Of a stretch of DNA of 35,115 bases, positions 1 through 9,889 are shown piece by piece. The stretch spans positions 1-35,115 of the forward strand of contig DKCU01000044.1 in NCBI GenBank assembly GCA_002451555.1. The letters are read 5' to 3'. The notes under the pieces were generated by a model that saw only the letters and a list, made by a program, of their open reading frames with translations, searched no databases and had not been told where the DNA came from. The number at the start of each line of letters is the position of its first letter. The stretch's first letter is position 1. The stretch comes from Candidatus Segatella albertsiae. Lineage in GTDB: Bacteria > Bacteroidota > Bacteroidia > Bacteroidales > Bacteroidaceae. The translations under genes were made by a program, and so were the position numbers.

Positions 1-138
1 ATTCCCTCCACTTACTCGACAAATAGTTCATCCATGATTTCCTAAATCTAGCGAACTATATTCAAAGTAAAAGTTGATTGACCTAAATTGAAAAATTAGT
101 ATTTATCAACCTATAGTAAATTTAAAACCTAAGTAATT
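1..138 (+). promoter_or_regulatory. Upstream leader of the first SusC operon
   Basis: This AT-rich stretch precedes the first SusC gene. I see no open reading frame and no clean TAnnTTTG promoter box on the plus strand, so the promoter may lie to the left of the window or be divergent from consensus. The last 60 bases are A/T-rich with no Shine-Dalgarno sequence, as is usual for Bacteroidota translation starts. Confidence 0.3.
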
Positions 139-3100
139 ATGAGAAAAACATCTCAAAAATTCTCGCAGAGCTCTATGCTCTGTAAAGTTGCTTTGGTAGC
201 CTTCCTGTTGGCTTTCCAGGCAATGTTAGGAATCGGAGCAGGTGTCCTCAATGCTCAGACGGTTAAAGGTACTGTCATCTCTGGCAGTGACAATGAACCA
301 TTGATTGGTGCAAGTGTCATGGTACAGGGAACGAAGGTGGGTAGCGTGACCGACCTTGACGGTAACTTCTCTATCGAAGCGAAGAGCGGACAAACTCTCG
401 AAGTTTCTTATCTGGGATTCATTACCCAAAAAGTAAAAGTGAATGGTTCTAAGTTGAACATTACCTTGCAAGAGGACAAGCATTCTCTTGATGAGGTTGT
501 CGTTGTAGGCTATGGTGTTCAGAAGAAGAAGTTGGTGACGGGTGCCACGGTTCAGTTGAAAGGTGATGACATTGCTAAGTTAAACACCACCAACCCTTTG
601 ACCGCCATGCAAGGTCAGACTCCTGGTGTCAACATCGTCTCTACCTCTGGTCAGCCAGGTGCAGCAATGAGTGTTACCATTCGTGGTTTGGGTACAGTCG
701 GAAACTCTCAGCCTCTTTACTTGATTGATGGAGTGGGAGGTGACATCACCACCTTGAACCCAGCTGACATCGAGAGCATCGACGTGTTGAAAGATGCTGC
801 TTCTGCAGCCATCTATGGTGCACAGGCTGCCAATGGTGTGGTACTCGTTACCACCAAGAGCGGTAAGGAAGGTTCAAGCAAGATTACATACGATGGATAT
901 GTAGGATGGCAGACCTTGGGCAGAAAGTTTAATATGCTCAACTCCAACCAGTATATGCGGATTATGGATGAGGCTCGCCTCAACTCTGGCATGTCTCCTG
1001 TGGATTGGACTTCCCTCAATTCTATCCGTGATGTTAATGGTAATGTATATAATACAGACTGGATTGACCAGGCTGTAGATAATGGAGCCTTAACCACCAG
1101 CCACAGCTTGGCATTCACAGGTGGTAGCAAGACTTCTACTTATTCTATTTCTGGTGGTTATACAGGACAGGACGGTCTCATCGGCGGTTCTGATGTCTCT
1201 TATTATAAGAGGTATAACCTCCGTGCTAACTCAGAGCACAAGATGTTCAATGGCTTGATTACCATTGGTGAGCATATCGGATTGGTTTATAAGGATAGCC
1301 GTGGTATGAGCACAGGTAACATCTACAACAACAATCTTCGTAGTGCTTTCTCTGCATCTCCTATCTATCCTGTTTATGATGCAGATGGTAACTACAATTC
1401 TACCGTCGGTACAGATTGGAACGTCAACGATGGCAACCCTTATGGTACCATGATGATGAATCGTTACAACCAGAGCAAGGGAACCTCTGTGGATGCTAAC
1501 GTTTATATCCAGATTGAGCCTATCAAGAATTTGAAGCTCCGTTCTGTATTCGGCGTCAACTATGGTGGTTCAGACTATCGTTCTTTCACACCTATTTATA
1601 AGTTCACTCCTCAGAGTGGCAATAGTGTAACCTCTGTCAACCAGAGCCATGGCAATGGTACCTCTTTGGTATGGACCAATACTTTGGCATACGAATTTAA
1701 TATCAAAGAGCATCATCTTTCTGCTTTGCTCGGTAGTGAGACTACGAAGTATGATGGTAGCTCTACAGGTAGCTATGGTGTCAACTTGACTGCTGGTTTT
1801 GATGATTGGGAGCATGCTTATGTTGCCAATACAGAGATGAGCAATGAGAATCGCAAGGTGAGTGGTGGTCCTTACGACTCTACTCGCGGTCAGTCTTTCT
1901 TCGGTCGTTTGGGTTGGTCTTGGAAAGATCGCTATATGATTAACGCTACCATGCGTGCCGATGGTTCTTCTAAGTTTGCCAAAGGTCATCGTTGGGGCTA
2001 CTTCCCATCAGTATCTGCTGGTTGGACATTGACCGAGGAAGATTTCATGAAGTCTGCCGCTTCTTGGTTGGATTTCTTGAAGCTCCGTCTCTCTTGGGGT
2101 CAGGTAGGTAATGCCAACATCAAGTGCTATCAGTATTTGGCACCTGTTACTACCTCTAACACCAATTATAACTTTGGCGCTGATGGTGGTAAGACAGGAT
2201 GGACTATGGGTGCTTACACCAGTCGCTTGGCTAACGAGAATGTGAAGTGGGAAACCTCTGAGCAGTACAACCTCGGTCTCGATGCTCGATTCTTGAAGCA
2301 GCGTCTCTCTTTCACCTTCGATGCTTATATTAAGAATACCAAGGACTGGTTGGTTCAGGCTCCTATCTTGGCTACTGCAGGTACTGGCGGTCCTATCATC
2401 AATGGTGGTGACGTCAAGAACAAGGGTATCGAGCTCGGTCTCTCTTGGAACGACCAGATTGGCAAGGACTTCATCTATAGCGTGGGTGCCAACTTCGCTT
2501 ACAACCATAATGAGGTTGGTTCTATCCCTACAGAGGATGGTATCATCCATGGTGCTACCAACCAAATCTATCAGAATGCCGAAGAGTTCTATCGTGCAGA
2601 GAATGGTCATGCCATCGGTTACTTTTGGGGCTACAAGACCGCAGGCATCTTCCAGAACCAGCAGGAAATCAATGATTGGATAGCTGCCGGTAATGGTGTT
2701 CTCCAGAGCAATGTTCAGCCTGGTGACGTGAAGTATGTAGATGTTGACCATAATGGCGTTATCAATGCGAATGATAAGGTAGATCTTGGAAATGGTCTTC
2801 CTAAATATACTTTCGGTTTCAACTTCAACCTTGGATGGAGAGGCTTCGATTTGAGTGCCAACTTCACTGGCGCAGCTGGGTTCAAGATTGCACAGTCTTA
2901 TCGCGACCCAAGTTCTACACAGGGCAACTACAGCCGTCGCATCTTGAAGCGTTGGACGGGCGAGGGTACCAGCAACGAGATTCCACGTGTCACATACGCT
3001 GACGCAGGTAACTGGTTGTTCTCAGACCTCTATTTGCAGGATGGTGACTATATCCGTCTCCAGAACTTGACATTCGGTTATGACTTCAAGAAGTTGATTT

Positions 3101-3303
3101 CTTGGAAGGGCTTGTCTAAGCTTCGTCTCTATGCACAGGTTCAGAACCTCTTCACCTTGACTAAGTATGATGGTATGGATCCTGAGATTGGTTCATACAA
3201 TGGTACTGATGGCAACAGCAGCGACTCTTGGGTATCAGGAGTTGATATGGGTTACTATCCACACCCACGTACTTTCATTGTAGGTGTAAACGTAGCATTC
3301 TAA
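139..3303 (+). CDS. SusC-like TonB-dependent outer-membrane transporter (SusC-1)
   Basis: This 1054-residue protein is a SusC/RagA-family TonB-dependent transporter, expected to import oligosaccharides across the outer membrane as a complex with the SusD protein encoded 19 bp downstream. A signal peptide (about 1-39, cleavage near LNA/QT) is followed by a carboxypeptidase-regulatory-like domain (about 42-115), a TonB-box-like motif LDEVVVVGYG (117-126), a plug domain (about 127-240, with the hallmark LYLIDGVGG and DAASAAIYGAQAANGVVLV), and a long beta-barrel ending in VGVNVAF with a terminal aromatic residue. Length is normal for the family. It is the first gene of a five-gene plus-strand operon. 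The cargo is not visible in the sequence itself; mannan or glucomannan oligosaccharides are inferred from neighbouring GH5, GH26 and GH130 genes. Confidence 0.95.
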   Translation: MRKTSQKFSQSSMLCKVALVAFLLAFQAMLGIGAGVLNAQTVKGTVISGSDNEPLIGASVMVQGTKVGSVTDLDGNFSIEAKSGQTLEVSYLGFITQKVKVNGSKLNITLQEDKHSLDEVVVVGYGVQKKKLVTGATVQLKGDDIAKLNTTNPLTAMQGQTPGVNIVSTSGQPGAAMSVTIRGLGTVGNSQPLYLIDGVGGDITTLNPADIESIDVLKDAASAAIYGAQAANGVVLVTTKSGKEGSSKITYDGYVGWQTLGRKFNMLNSNQYMRIMDEARLNSGMSPVDWTSLNSIRDVNGNVYNTDWIDQAVDNGALTTSHSLAFTGGSKTSTYSISGGYTGQDGLIGGSDVSYYKRYNLRANSEHKMFNGLITIGEHIGLVYKDSRGMSTGNIYNNNLRSAFSASPIYPVYDADGNYNSTVGTDWNVNDGNPYGTMMMNRYNQSKGTSVDANVYIQIEPIKNLKLRSVFGVNYGGSDYRSFTPIYKFTPQSGNSVTSVNQSHGNGTSLVWTNTLAYEFNIKEHHLSALLGSETTKYDGSSTGSYGVNLTAGFDDWEHAYVANTEMSNENRKVSGGPYDSTRGQSFFGRLGWSWKDRYMINATMRADGSSKFAKGHRWGYFPSVSAGWTLTEEDFMKSAASWLDFLKLRLSWGQVGNANIKCYQYLAPVTTSNTNYNFGADGGKTGWTMGAYTSRLANENVKWETSEQYNLGLDARFLKQRLSFTFDAYIKNTKDWLVQAPILATAGTGGPIINGGDVKNKGIELGLSWNDQIGKDFIYSVGANFAYNHNEVGSIPTEDGIIHGATNQIYQNAEEFYRAENGHAIGYFWGYKTAGIFQNQQEINDWIAAGNGVLQSNVQPGDVKYVDVDHNGVINANDKVDLGNGLPKYTFGFNFNLGWRGFDLSANFTGAAGFKIAQSYRDPSSTQGNYSRRILKRWTGEGTSNEIPRVTYADAGNWLFSDLYLQDGDYIRLQNLTFGYDFKKLISWKGLSKLRLYAQVQNLFTLTKYDGMDPEIGSYNGTDGNSSDSWVSGVDMGYYPHPRTFIVGVNVAF

Positions 3304-3322
3304 CTTTTAAACAGAAAGTGAT

Positions 3323-5017
3323 ATGAAAAGAAAATATATATTGATGAGTGCCTTGATAGCATCCGCAATGGCTTTTACCTCTTGCGAGGACTACTTGGAT
3401 ACTTCATCTAAGACAGATATGAATTCACAGACAGCTTACAGTACTCCTGGAGCTGCTGAGATGGATTTGGCGGGTTGCTACGATGGATGGCAGCGTACCA
3501 TCAGTGATGAGGGCATTGGCATCTACCTGACTGCCGAGTTTGCTTCCGAGCAGGCTTTTGCTGGTTTGGGTCTTTCCGATGCGAAAAACAACAACATCAT
3601 CGACCAATTTAGTACAAGTATCGCTCCATCTTATAATGACTTGTATAATACCGATTGGATCAATTATTACAAGGCTATCTTCCGTTGCAACCAGTTGATT
3701 CAGGCTGATGCTACCATCAATTGGGGCGGTGATACCAAGACAGAAGGTCGCATCATGGGCGAGGCTCGTGCCATTCGTGCCATCCTGTATTTTGACTTAG
3801 TTCGCTTGTTTGGTGACGTGCCTTTGTTGTTGGAGCCATCCGAGGATAATATTCCTCGTACCCCTGCCAAGGAAGTTTACCAGGCTATCTTCGACGACTT
3901 GAAGTATGCTGCTGAGAATATCCCTGCTGATGCTTATCCTTTGAGCGATCGCAACAACAATGATGGTCGTATCACCAAGTATGCAGCAGAAGCATTGTTG
4001 GCTCGCGCGTACCTATATTATACAGGTTATTATGGCGAGGAGCATCCTGCTTGTTCCAAGGCTGAGGCTACTGCTGCCATCAATGACGTGGTAGAGAATG
4101 GTGGCTATGAGTTGGAGAAGAACTACAAAGACTTCTGGATGCCTTCTTCTGATTTTACTTCAGAGACTATCACTAAGTCTGGTGATGATACCAAGTATGC
4201 TTGGGAAACCACCTACGCTGGCAAGTGGTATGATGGCAACCAGTGGCGTTCTGGTCAGGGCGACCTCTCCAAGGAGATTGTCTTGAACTTGAAGTTTGCT
4301 ACTACCCATGATTATAATGGCAATGGTGATGGTAATACCTTCTCTGTATATCTTGGTCCTCGTAACCGTATGGCTACTTCTGTTCACATTTCCAGTGGAT
4401 GGGGTGCTTGCTCTGTTACACCTTGGTTTGTAGAGCAGTACAAGAACGACCCTCGTTTCTCTGCTTGTGTATGGAGTGCAAAAGATGCAGGCTTCACTGC
4501 TGATGAGGCTGACTCTTACGAATATACGGGTTATTATACTCGCAAGTATGCTCCATTGTGCTTCTCTGATGGTACTCGTCAGGAGGTTGCTTTCAAGCTT
4601 GGCGAACAGCACCAGAACATCACCTACTATCAAGACTATACCATCATGCGTTATGCTGATGTGCTCTTGATGCAGTCTGAGTTGACTGGCGATGCCGACG
4701 GCTTGAACAAGGTACGTGCTCGTGTGGGACTTCCTGCCGAAGACTATAGCATTGATAATATCCGCAAGGAGCGTGCCATCGAGTTTGCCTTCGAAGGTAT
4801 CCACTTCTGGGACTTGATGCGCTATGAGAAGGATGGTGCTTATGCAGCCAATGCTATCTATGCTGCACAGAATGGTGCCAAGGTAAAGAATGGTGGTGTT
4901 GAGACAACCACTTCTTTCTCTAAGGAAAACTTTACCAAGAAGAAGGGCTTGATGCAGATTCCTAACACGCAGATTACACTTTCTGGCGGTGTGTTGACAC
5001 AGAACGCTGGTTGGTAA
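3323..5017 (+). CDS. SusD-like surface lipoprotein (SusD-1)
   Basis: This 564-residue SusD/RagB-family lipoprotein is the glycan-binding lid of the adjacent SusC transporter. The signal peptide ends in a lipobox with the acylated cysteine at position 21 (FTSCEDYLD), and the acidic residues right after it fit the Bacteroidota surface-export signal. The N-terminal half has the alpha-helical TPR-like part (for example GEARAIRAILYFDLVRLFGDVPLL). The C-terminal half contains the RagB/SusD signature (TIMRYADVLLMQSE, then IRKERAIEFAFEGIHFWDLMRYE). The gene follows susC with a 19-bp gap, the standard arrangement. Ligand specificity cannot be read directly; beta-mannan or glucomannan is inferred from context. 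Confidence 0.95.
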   Translation: MKRKYILMSALIASAMAFTSCEDYLDTSSKTDMNSQTAYSTPGAAEMDLAGCYDGWQRTISDEGIGIYLTAEFASEQAFAGLGLSDAKNNNIIDQFSTSIAPSYNDLYNTDWINYYKAIFRCNQLIQADATINWGGDTKTEGRIMGEARAIRAILYFDLVRLFGDVPLLLEPSEDNIPRTPAKEVYQAIFDDLKYAAENIPADAYPLSDRNNNDGRITKYAAEALLARAYLYYTGYYGEEHPACSKAEATAAINDVVENGGYELEKNYKDFWMPSSDFTSETITKSGDDTKYAWETTYAGKWYDGNQWRSGQGDLSKEIVLNLKFATTHDYNGNGDGNTFSVYLGPRNRMATSVHISSGWGACSVTPWFVEQYKNDPRFSACVWSAKDAGFTADEADSYEYTGYYTRKYAPLCFSDGTRQEVAFKLGEQHQNITYYQDYTIMRYADVLLMQSELTGDADGLNKVRARVGLPAEDYSIDNIRKERAIEFAFEGIHFWDLMRYEKDGAYAANAIYAAQNGAKVKNGGVETTTSFSKENFTKKKGLMQIPNTQITLSGGVLTQNAGW

Positions 5018-5064
5018 TCCTATGGGTATCTGAACAAAAGTATAACTTTTAATAATAAGAAAAT

Positions 5065-7092
5065 ATGAAAATACATAATCATATATTAACGCTTCTTACA
5101 GCCTTGGCGATGTTCCTGATGGCATCCTGCTCACCAGAGGACTTCGGCTTCGGCAAGAAGACCTACTCTCCAGAAGATTTGGTGGAGGGTAAGGCTTATA
5201 CCGTTACGGTGGAAGGTAACGTGGTTAAGCTGGAATCAAAGATATCTGATTGCACACCTCTTTGGGTCACTCCTTCAGGTCGCTCTACGCAGCAGTCTCT
5301 TAGTGTAGATTTGCCTTTTGCTGGTGACTATGAGGTTACATTTGGCGTGGAGACTCCTGGTGGCATTGTCTATGGCGATCCATACAAGTTTACCTTGGCA
5401 AAGAACGATTTCTCTTTGTTGAGCGATGACAAGTGGTTCTTGCTTGCCGACAAGGAATACAAGACAGGCGACCCTCTGCCTGATGCTGCAACTCTTTCTG
5501 CTGGTGTCAGCAAAAAGTGGTATCCTTGTGATGCCAACTACAACATCGGTCGTTGCACAGGTCCTGTGATGTATTGTTCTCCTTACGACCCTGACGGTGA
5601 TGGCGAAGGCTATACTGCAGACGATGAGGCCAATGGTACCTACAAGGATATTCTCTTTGGTTCTGCCAACTGGAAACCAAACTGGGATCCTGGATTCCAA
5701 AGCTGGTTGATTCCTGAGACCGATCCTTACATGGATTCTTATATGACCTTTAGCATGGATGCCCAGAATGGTTGTGTGGCTACCATGTATCGTGGTGAGT
5801 CTGGCTCAAAGGGAGCAAGTACTGGTACAAATATGGTCGGTAAGTTCAATATGAACCTTTCTGACAAGACCAAGCCTACCATTACTTTCAATGATTGCTA
5901 TGCTATGCATAACACAGGCTTTGATGAGGTTTGTTCTAACTATACTCAGGATATTCAGATTATCGAGTTGACTCCTTATCTGCTCCAGTTGGTTACAAAG
6001 CGTACCAATTCCGAGGGCAACTGGTACATCGTTTGGAACTTCGTTTCTGAGGATGTCCGTAGTTCCCATGGTACTTGCATTCCTAAGGCAGATCAAGACT
6101 TGATCGAGAAGGTTGGTCCTAAGTTGCCTACATTCGAGAATATCCATACCGACTTGTTTACAGCCGACATCAATGGCGACAAGTATGTAGGTTCAAAGAT
6201 GACATTTAATTTGGATTCTGAGACTCCATACGATTTCTTGTGGTGGAATGGTTCACCTAATGTTGCAAAATGGGAGAGTGTTATCGGTGGTAAGTACAAC
6301 AATACTTGGGCTCCTGCTTTGGATGACAAGGCTCTTGACAACTTCGAGTTGACCATCGCCAAGAAGTCTGATGGTGGTTATACCTTCGAGTGTGGTGATG
6401 TGGATGGTGACGTGGAAATCACCGAAAACACCATGACCTTCAGCAAGGAAATCTCTGTGTTTGCAGTTTCAAGCGATAAGAGAACCATCGAATTGAAGGG
6501 CAAGAAATTCTATATCTTGGGTAACTCTGCTGATGACCAGTACTTGACCATCGGTGTTCCTGAGTCAACAGACGAGAATGGTAAGGTCAACTCTTATCTC
6601 GTAGCTAAGTTGGCTTACAAGAAGATAGCTACCGGTCCTGCTGGTCCTACCAAGGTAGGCATTGACAACTCTACCATCTCTGAACACATGTGGACAGAAA
6701 ATGGTTGTATCCGTGTAGGCTTCCATCATTATGATGTAGATGGTACAGGTATCTTCAAGGACGTGAAGTCTGTGAAGTTGAAGAAGAACCAGACCATCAC
6801 GGTTACCTTCAAGATTACGAAGGGTATCGAGTGGACCAAGACACCTAAGTGTGCTTTGATTGATAATAACATCAAGCAGACATGGGAGCCAGGTTGCTTC
6901 GACCTCGATGATGCTGTGACTGTCAATACCAATGGTGAAACTACAGTTTCTTTGACCAATACGACAGGTTCTACCCAGACGTTCACCGCAACTTGCCTCG
7001 ACCTCTCCATTCAGTTGGATGGCTATGGTACTTGCAATACCGAGGACTGGACTACCGTTGGCATCGAGATTGTATCTTGCACAATTCAATAA
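5065..7092 (+). CDS. Surface glycan-binding lipoprotein with PKD-like and C-terminal beta-sandwich domains (SGBP-1)
   Basis: This 675-residue lipoprotein has its lipobox cysteine at position 22 (LMASCSPEDF), then an Ig/PKD-like domain (about 40-110, containing PFAGDYEVTFGVETPGG). A long beta-rich middle region (about 115-520) is rich in Trp/Tyr/Asn motifs such as SANWKPNWDPGFQSW. A C-terminal module (about 533-675) resembles the tandem C-terminal modules of the next gene: a hydrophobic strand of type ITVTFKIT and an exposed Trp (KQTWEPG). No glycosidase catalytic motif is visible. Position directly after susCD is the usual slot for a surface glycan-binding protein, and the aromatic-rich character fits carbohydrate binding. 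The function is inferred from architecture and context; the ligand is unknown. Confidence 0.75.
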   Translation: MKIHNHILTLLTALAMFLMASCSPEDFGFGKKTYSPEDLVEGKAYTVTVEGNVVKLESKISDCTPLWVTPSGRSTQQSLSVDLPFAGDYEVTFGVETPGGIVYGDPYKFTLAKNDFSLLSDDKWFLLADKEYKTGDPLPDAATLSAGVSKKWYPCDANYNIGRCTGPVMYCSPYDPDGDGEGYTADDEANGTYKDILFGSANWKPNWDPGFQSWLIPETDPYMDSYMTFSMDAQNGCVATMYRGESGSKGASTGTNMVGKFNMNLSDKTKPTITFNDCYAMHNTGFDEVCSNYTQDIQIIELTPYLLQLVTKRTNSEGNWYIVWNFVSEDVRSSHGTCIPKADQDLIEKVGPKLPTFENIHTDLFTADINGDKYVGSKMTFNLDSETPYDFLWWNGSPNVAKWESVIGGKYNNTWAPALDDKALDNFELTIAKKSDGGYTFECGDVDGDVEITENTMTFSKEISVFAVSSDKRTIELKGKKFYILGNSADDQYLTIGVPESTDENGKVNSYLVAKLAYKKIATGPAGPTKVGIDNSTISEHMWTENGCIRVGFHHYDVDGTGIFKDVKSVKLKKNQTITVTFKITKGIEWTKTPKCALIDNNIKQTWEPGCFDLDDAVTVNTNGETTVSLTNTTGSTQTFTATCLDLSIQLDGYGTCNTEDWTTVGIEIVSCTIQ

Positions 7093-7110
7093 CTTTAATA
7101 GCATAAACTT

Positions 7111-9789
7111 ATGAAGAATAAAATATTATACGGAATTATAGCCTTCGTCATGGGTATCTTCATGACGGGCTGTAGCGATGATGATTATTCTATCAACACG
7201 AACCCTTTGATCACCGATGAGTCGGTGACCACTGGGTCGGCTGATGTGACGGCTACATCCGCTACATTCCACGGCGCAGTGAAAGGTCTCGAAGACCAAG
7301 CAGCCAGTTCTTATGCGGTCGGCTTCAACTATGGAAGTACTGAGGAAAATTTGAGTGAGAAAGTTGCTGGCTCTGGCAATGCTGAGTTCTCTGCTACCGT
7401 CGCTGGTCATCCTGGCGATGTGGTTTACTATCAGGCTTATGTTACACTGCAGGGTAGGGTAACATACAAAGGCTCTGTTCAGCAGACCGTCTTGACCAAT
7501 GCCAAGGCAATCACTGGCGAGGTAAAGGATTTGACAGCAAATTCCGTTGTCTTGATGGGTAAGTTGGAATTGGCTCCTCAAGAGGCTGCCAGCGGTATCG
7601 TCATCTCGGGTGCCGAAGGTACGGAGAACGTACGAGCTGGTGTACGCATCATGGCTTCCGGCATCAACGACAACTATGAGGTGAAGGCTGAGGGCTTGCT
7701 CCCTAACACAACCTATCACTACACTGCTTACCTCGATCTCGGCAATGGTACTATCTATGGTGAGGATCGTGAGTTCACTACTCCAGCCTCCGACTTCAAC
7801 CCTGATACGGACCTCGTTGACTTAGGTCTCTCTACCAAGTGGGCTAAGTATAATGTAGGCGCTACCAAGGAGACTGAGTTGGGTGGTCTCTTCGGATTTG
7901 GTGATATGACAGGTTTCCAGACCAGCATTGATTTGGATAACTATGCTTCTGCTGATATTTACAAGACAGACCGTGATGTTGCCAATAAGGTTTATGGTTC
8001 ATGGGTTACCATGCCAACCATCGATGAGTTTGAGGAACTCTTCTCAGTATGTAAGAAAGAATGGGTTGAGCAGGAGGGTGTAGCTGGTTACAAGCTCACT
8101 GGTCCTAACGGAAACTCTATCTTCTTGCCTGCTGCTGGTACTCGTACTCAGGGTACTATCTCTGGCGAGGGCTTGAATGGTTACTATCTCTCTGGTTCTA
8201 TCAATGCCAGTGATAATAAGTTTGCTATGGCTTACAGCTTCGACCAGAATGCAAGTCGTCGTACAACGACTCCTGTTTACCAGGCATTGGCTATCCGCCC
8301 TGTGTCTGTAGCTAAGAATGTGAAGTTCGATAAGACTAAGTTGATTGGCAAGACTTGGGAGATTGACCTCCGATTGGATGGTTCTCACTATAAGTTTGAT
8401 GGTCCTGTCTATTTCTATGGCAATGATGATAGTTGGGCAACCGTTACCAACAATCAGCCTGTTGTAGGCAACAGCTGGTGCTGGGCAGCCGACTTCGCTG
8501 GCAACCCATGGGCTGTTGGTGGTGACTCTAAAAATGACCTTGGTCAAAAGAACTGTCAGGGTACTATGACCTTCAATGAGGATGGCACCGTAAAGGTTCA
8601 TCAGTATATCGCTGGTGTCGATGGTGCTGAAGGTTCTTTCCAGGACATAGAGGGAACCTATACGATTGATGAGAAGAACAAGACTGTGAAGTTGAGCATC
8701 CAACCTTTGGTTCCTGCTAACTTTATCGGTGCTATCAATGCAACAGAGAATGTAGATTTGCGCATCTTGTCTTTGACAGACGAAAGTATGCAGCTGGGCG
8801 TTACTCGTGCAAGCGACAACCAGTATGAAAGTATCAACTACGTATCTGGTGAATTGAAGAATGGTTTCACCGCTAAGTTGACTTGCTACGGTGGTGACGA
8901 TGAGAATACTCCTGATGCATGGAACTCAGCTACTGTTAATGTACTCGGTGGTGCGGCAGGTTTGAAGACTTACACCGTAACCTTCAATACCCAGTATCCA
9001 CGTACCAATGGTAAGGTTTATCTCCTCGAGATCGAAGGCTACTCTGCTGCTTATCCAAAGGCTTTGGTTCGTATCGACGACATCAAGGCTGATGGCAATG
9101 AAGTGAAGTTTGATGCCAACAAGTTCTTCTATGGCGACTTGGAAGGCAAGGGCAACTACCGTGTAGAGATGGCCAACATCTGGGGCTGCGGTCACAATGA
9201 TAGTTGGGATGGTTTGAAGGATACTCCTTTCCACAAGGGTGGTGGCGAAACCAAGAATGAGACTGCTCTCGCATTCAACCATACTTTCGAGGTGACATTC
9301 ACCGTGGTTTCCAACACAAGTGATGGTACAGGAGTTTATACTCCTAACTTGATTACCATCAACCCATCATGGGGTGGTACTTGGGGCTACAACCAAGGCG
9401 CAATCATGGAAGTGGCTAACGAAGTTGGCAAGTATGTCATCAAGAACAACCAGTTTGACATCAAGTATGAGAGTGCAGACCATGCCGATGGTTCTATCAT
9501 GACCTTCGTCGAAATCGCAGACCTCTATGGTTTCTTCCCAGGTACACATTCTACGTTGGATGAACTTTATCTGGATGGCAAGGCTGTTTCTTATGACAAG
9601 TCAAAGGTTATCGATGCCAACGAGAATCCTAAGTATCGTTTGGAGTTGTGGAACTGCTATGGTGCTACCAAGAATGCGGGTTGTGCATTCGGTACTCCAG
9701 AGGGTGACGTAATGAAGGGCTTGGCATTCAGCAAGTCTATCGAGACTAAGTTTACTGTCCACAGCCTCTTCGCTGAGCCTAAGTGGTAA
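7111..9789 (+). CDS. Multidomain surface lipoprotein with FN3-like, Fib_succ_major-like and tandem C-terminal modules (SGBP-2)
   Basis: This 892-residue lipoprotein begins 18 bp after the previous gene. The lipobox cysteine is at 21 (FMTGCSDDD). Two fibronectin-III-like segments (about 40-225; repeated VVYYQAYV and TTYHYTAYLDLGNGTIYGE patterns) are followed by a region (about 231-398) that reads like the Fibrobacter succinogenes major paralogous domain: VDLGLSTKWAKYNVGA, MPTIDEFEELFSVCK, IFLPAAGTR, GYYLSGS and LAIRPVS in the canonical order. Residues 400-600 resemble the middle of the preceding SGBP (WCWAADFAGNPW). Two C-terminal units, about 620-732 and 780-887, share the pattern NYRVEMANIWG...FEVTFTV and KYRLELWNCYG...IETKFTV. 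No enzyme motif is seen. A glycan-binding or surface-scaffold role is inferred; the Fib_succ_major domain has no well-established function. Confidence 0.7.
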   Translation: MKNKILYGIIAFVMGIFMTGCSDDDYSINTNPLITDESVTTGSADVTATSATFHGAVKGLEDQAASSYAVGFNYGSTEENLSEKVAGSGNAEFSATVAGHPGDVVYYQAYVTLQGRVTYKGSVQQTVLTNAKAITGEVKDLTANSVVLMGKLELAPQEAASGIVISGAEGTENVRAGVRIMASGINDNYEVKAEGLLPNTTYHYTAYLDLGNGTIYGEDREFTTPASDFNPDTDLVDLGLSTKWAKYNVGATKETELGGLFGFGDMTGFQTSIDLDNYASADIYKTDRDVANKVYGSWVTMPTIDEFEELFSVCKKEWVEQEGVAGYKLTGPNGNSIFLPAAGTRTQGTISGEGLNGYYLSGSINASDNKFAMAYSFDQNASRRTTTPVYQALAIRPVSVAKNVKFDKTKLIGKTWEIDLRLDGSHYKFDGPVYFYGNDDSWATVTNNQPVVGNSWCWAADFAGNPWAVGGDSKNDLGQKNCQGTMTFNEDGTVKVHQYIAGVDGAEGSFQDIEGTYTIDEKNKTVKLSIQPLVPANFIGAINATENVDLRILSLTDESMQLGVTRASDNQYESINYVSGELKNGFTAKLTCYGGDDENTPDAWNSATVNVLGGAAGLKTYTVTFNTQYPRTNGKVYLLEIEGYSAAYPKALVRIDDIKADGNEVKFDANKFFYGDLEGKGNYRVEMANIWGCGHNDSWDGLKDTPFHKGGGETKNETALAFNHTFEVTFTVVSNTSDGTGVYTPNLITINPSWGGTWGYNQGAIMEVANEVGKYVIKNNQFDIKYESADHADGSIMTFVEIADLYGFFPGTHSTLDELYLDGKAVSYDKSKVIDANENPKYRLELWNCYGATKNAGCAFGTPEGDVMKGLAFSKSIETKFTVHSLFAEPKW

Positions 9790-9809
9790 TATCTGTATTT
9801 ATTAATAAG

Positions 9810-9869
9810 GAGAATCCGATGTGATTTTGAAAAGCGAGTTTGCTTCGTTTGAAAAGATGTCGGATTCTC
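9810..9869 (+). terminator. Intercistronic hairpin between SGBP-2 and GH5
   Basis: A perfect 10-bp stem (GAGAATCCGA paired with TCGGATTCTC) closes a 40-base loop and is followed by TTTCTAAAAAA. It lies between two same-strand genes, so it may be a partial terminator or an mRNA-stabilising structure that sets the level of the downstream GH5 enzyme. Confidence 0.5.
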
Positions 9870-9889
9870 TTTCTAAAAAATAAAAGACA

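Noticed and set aside
2008..2751. Long minus-strand open frame opposite SusC-1 (247 codons)
   Set aside because: It has no domain, signal or ribosome-binding context and reflects codon bias of the real gene; similar antisense frames opposite 15792-18158 and 18759-20765 were rejected for the same reason.
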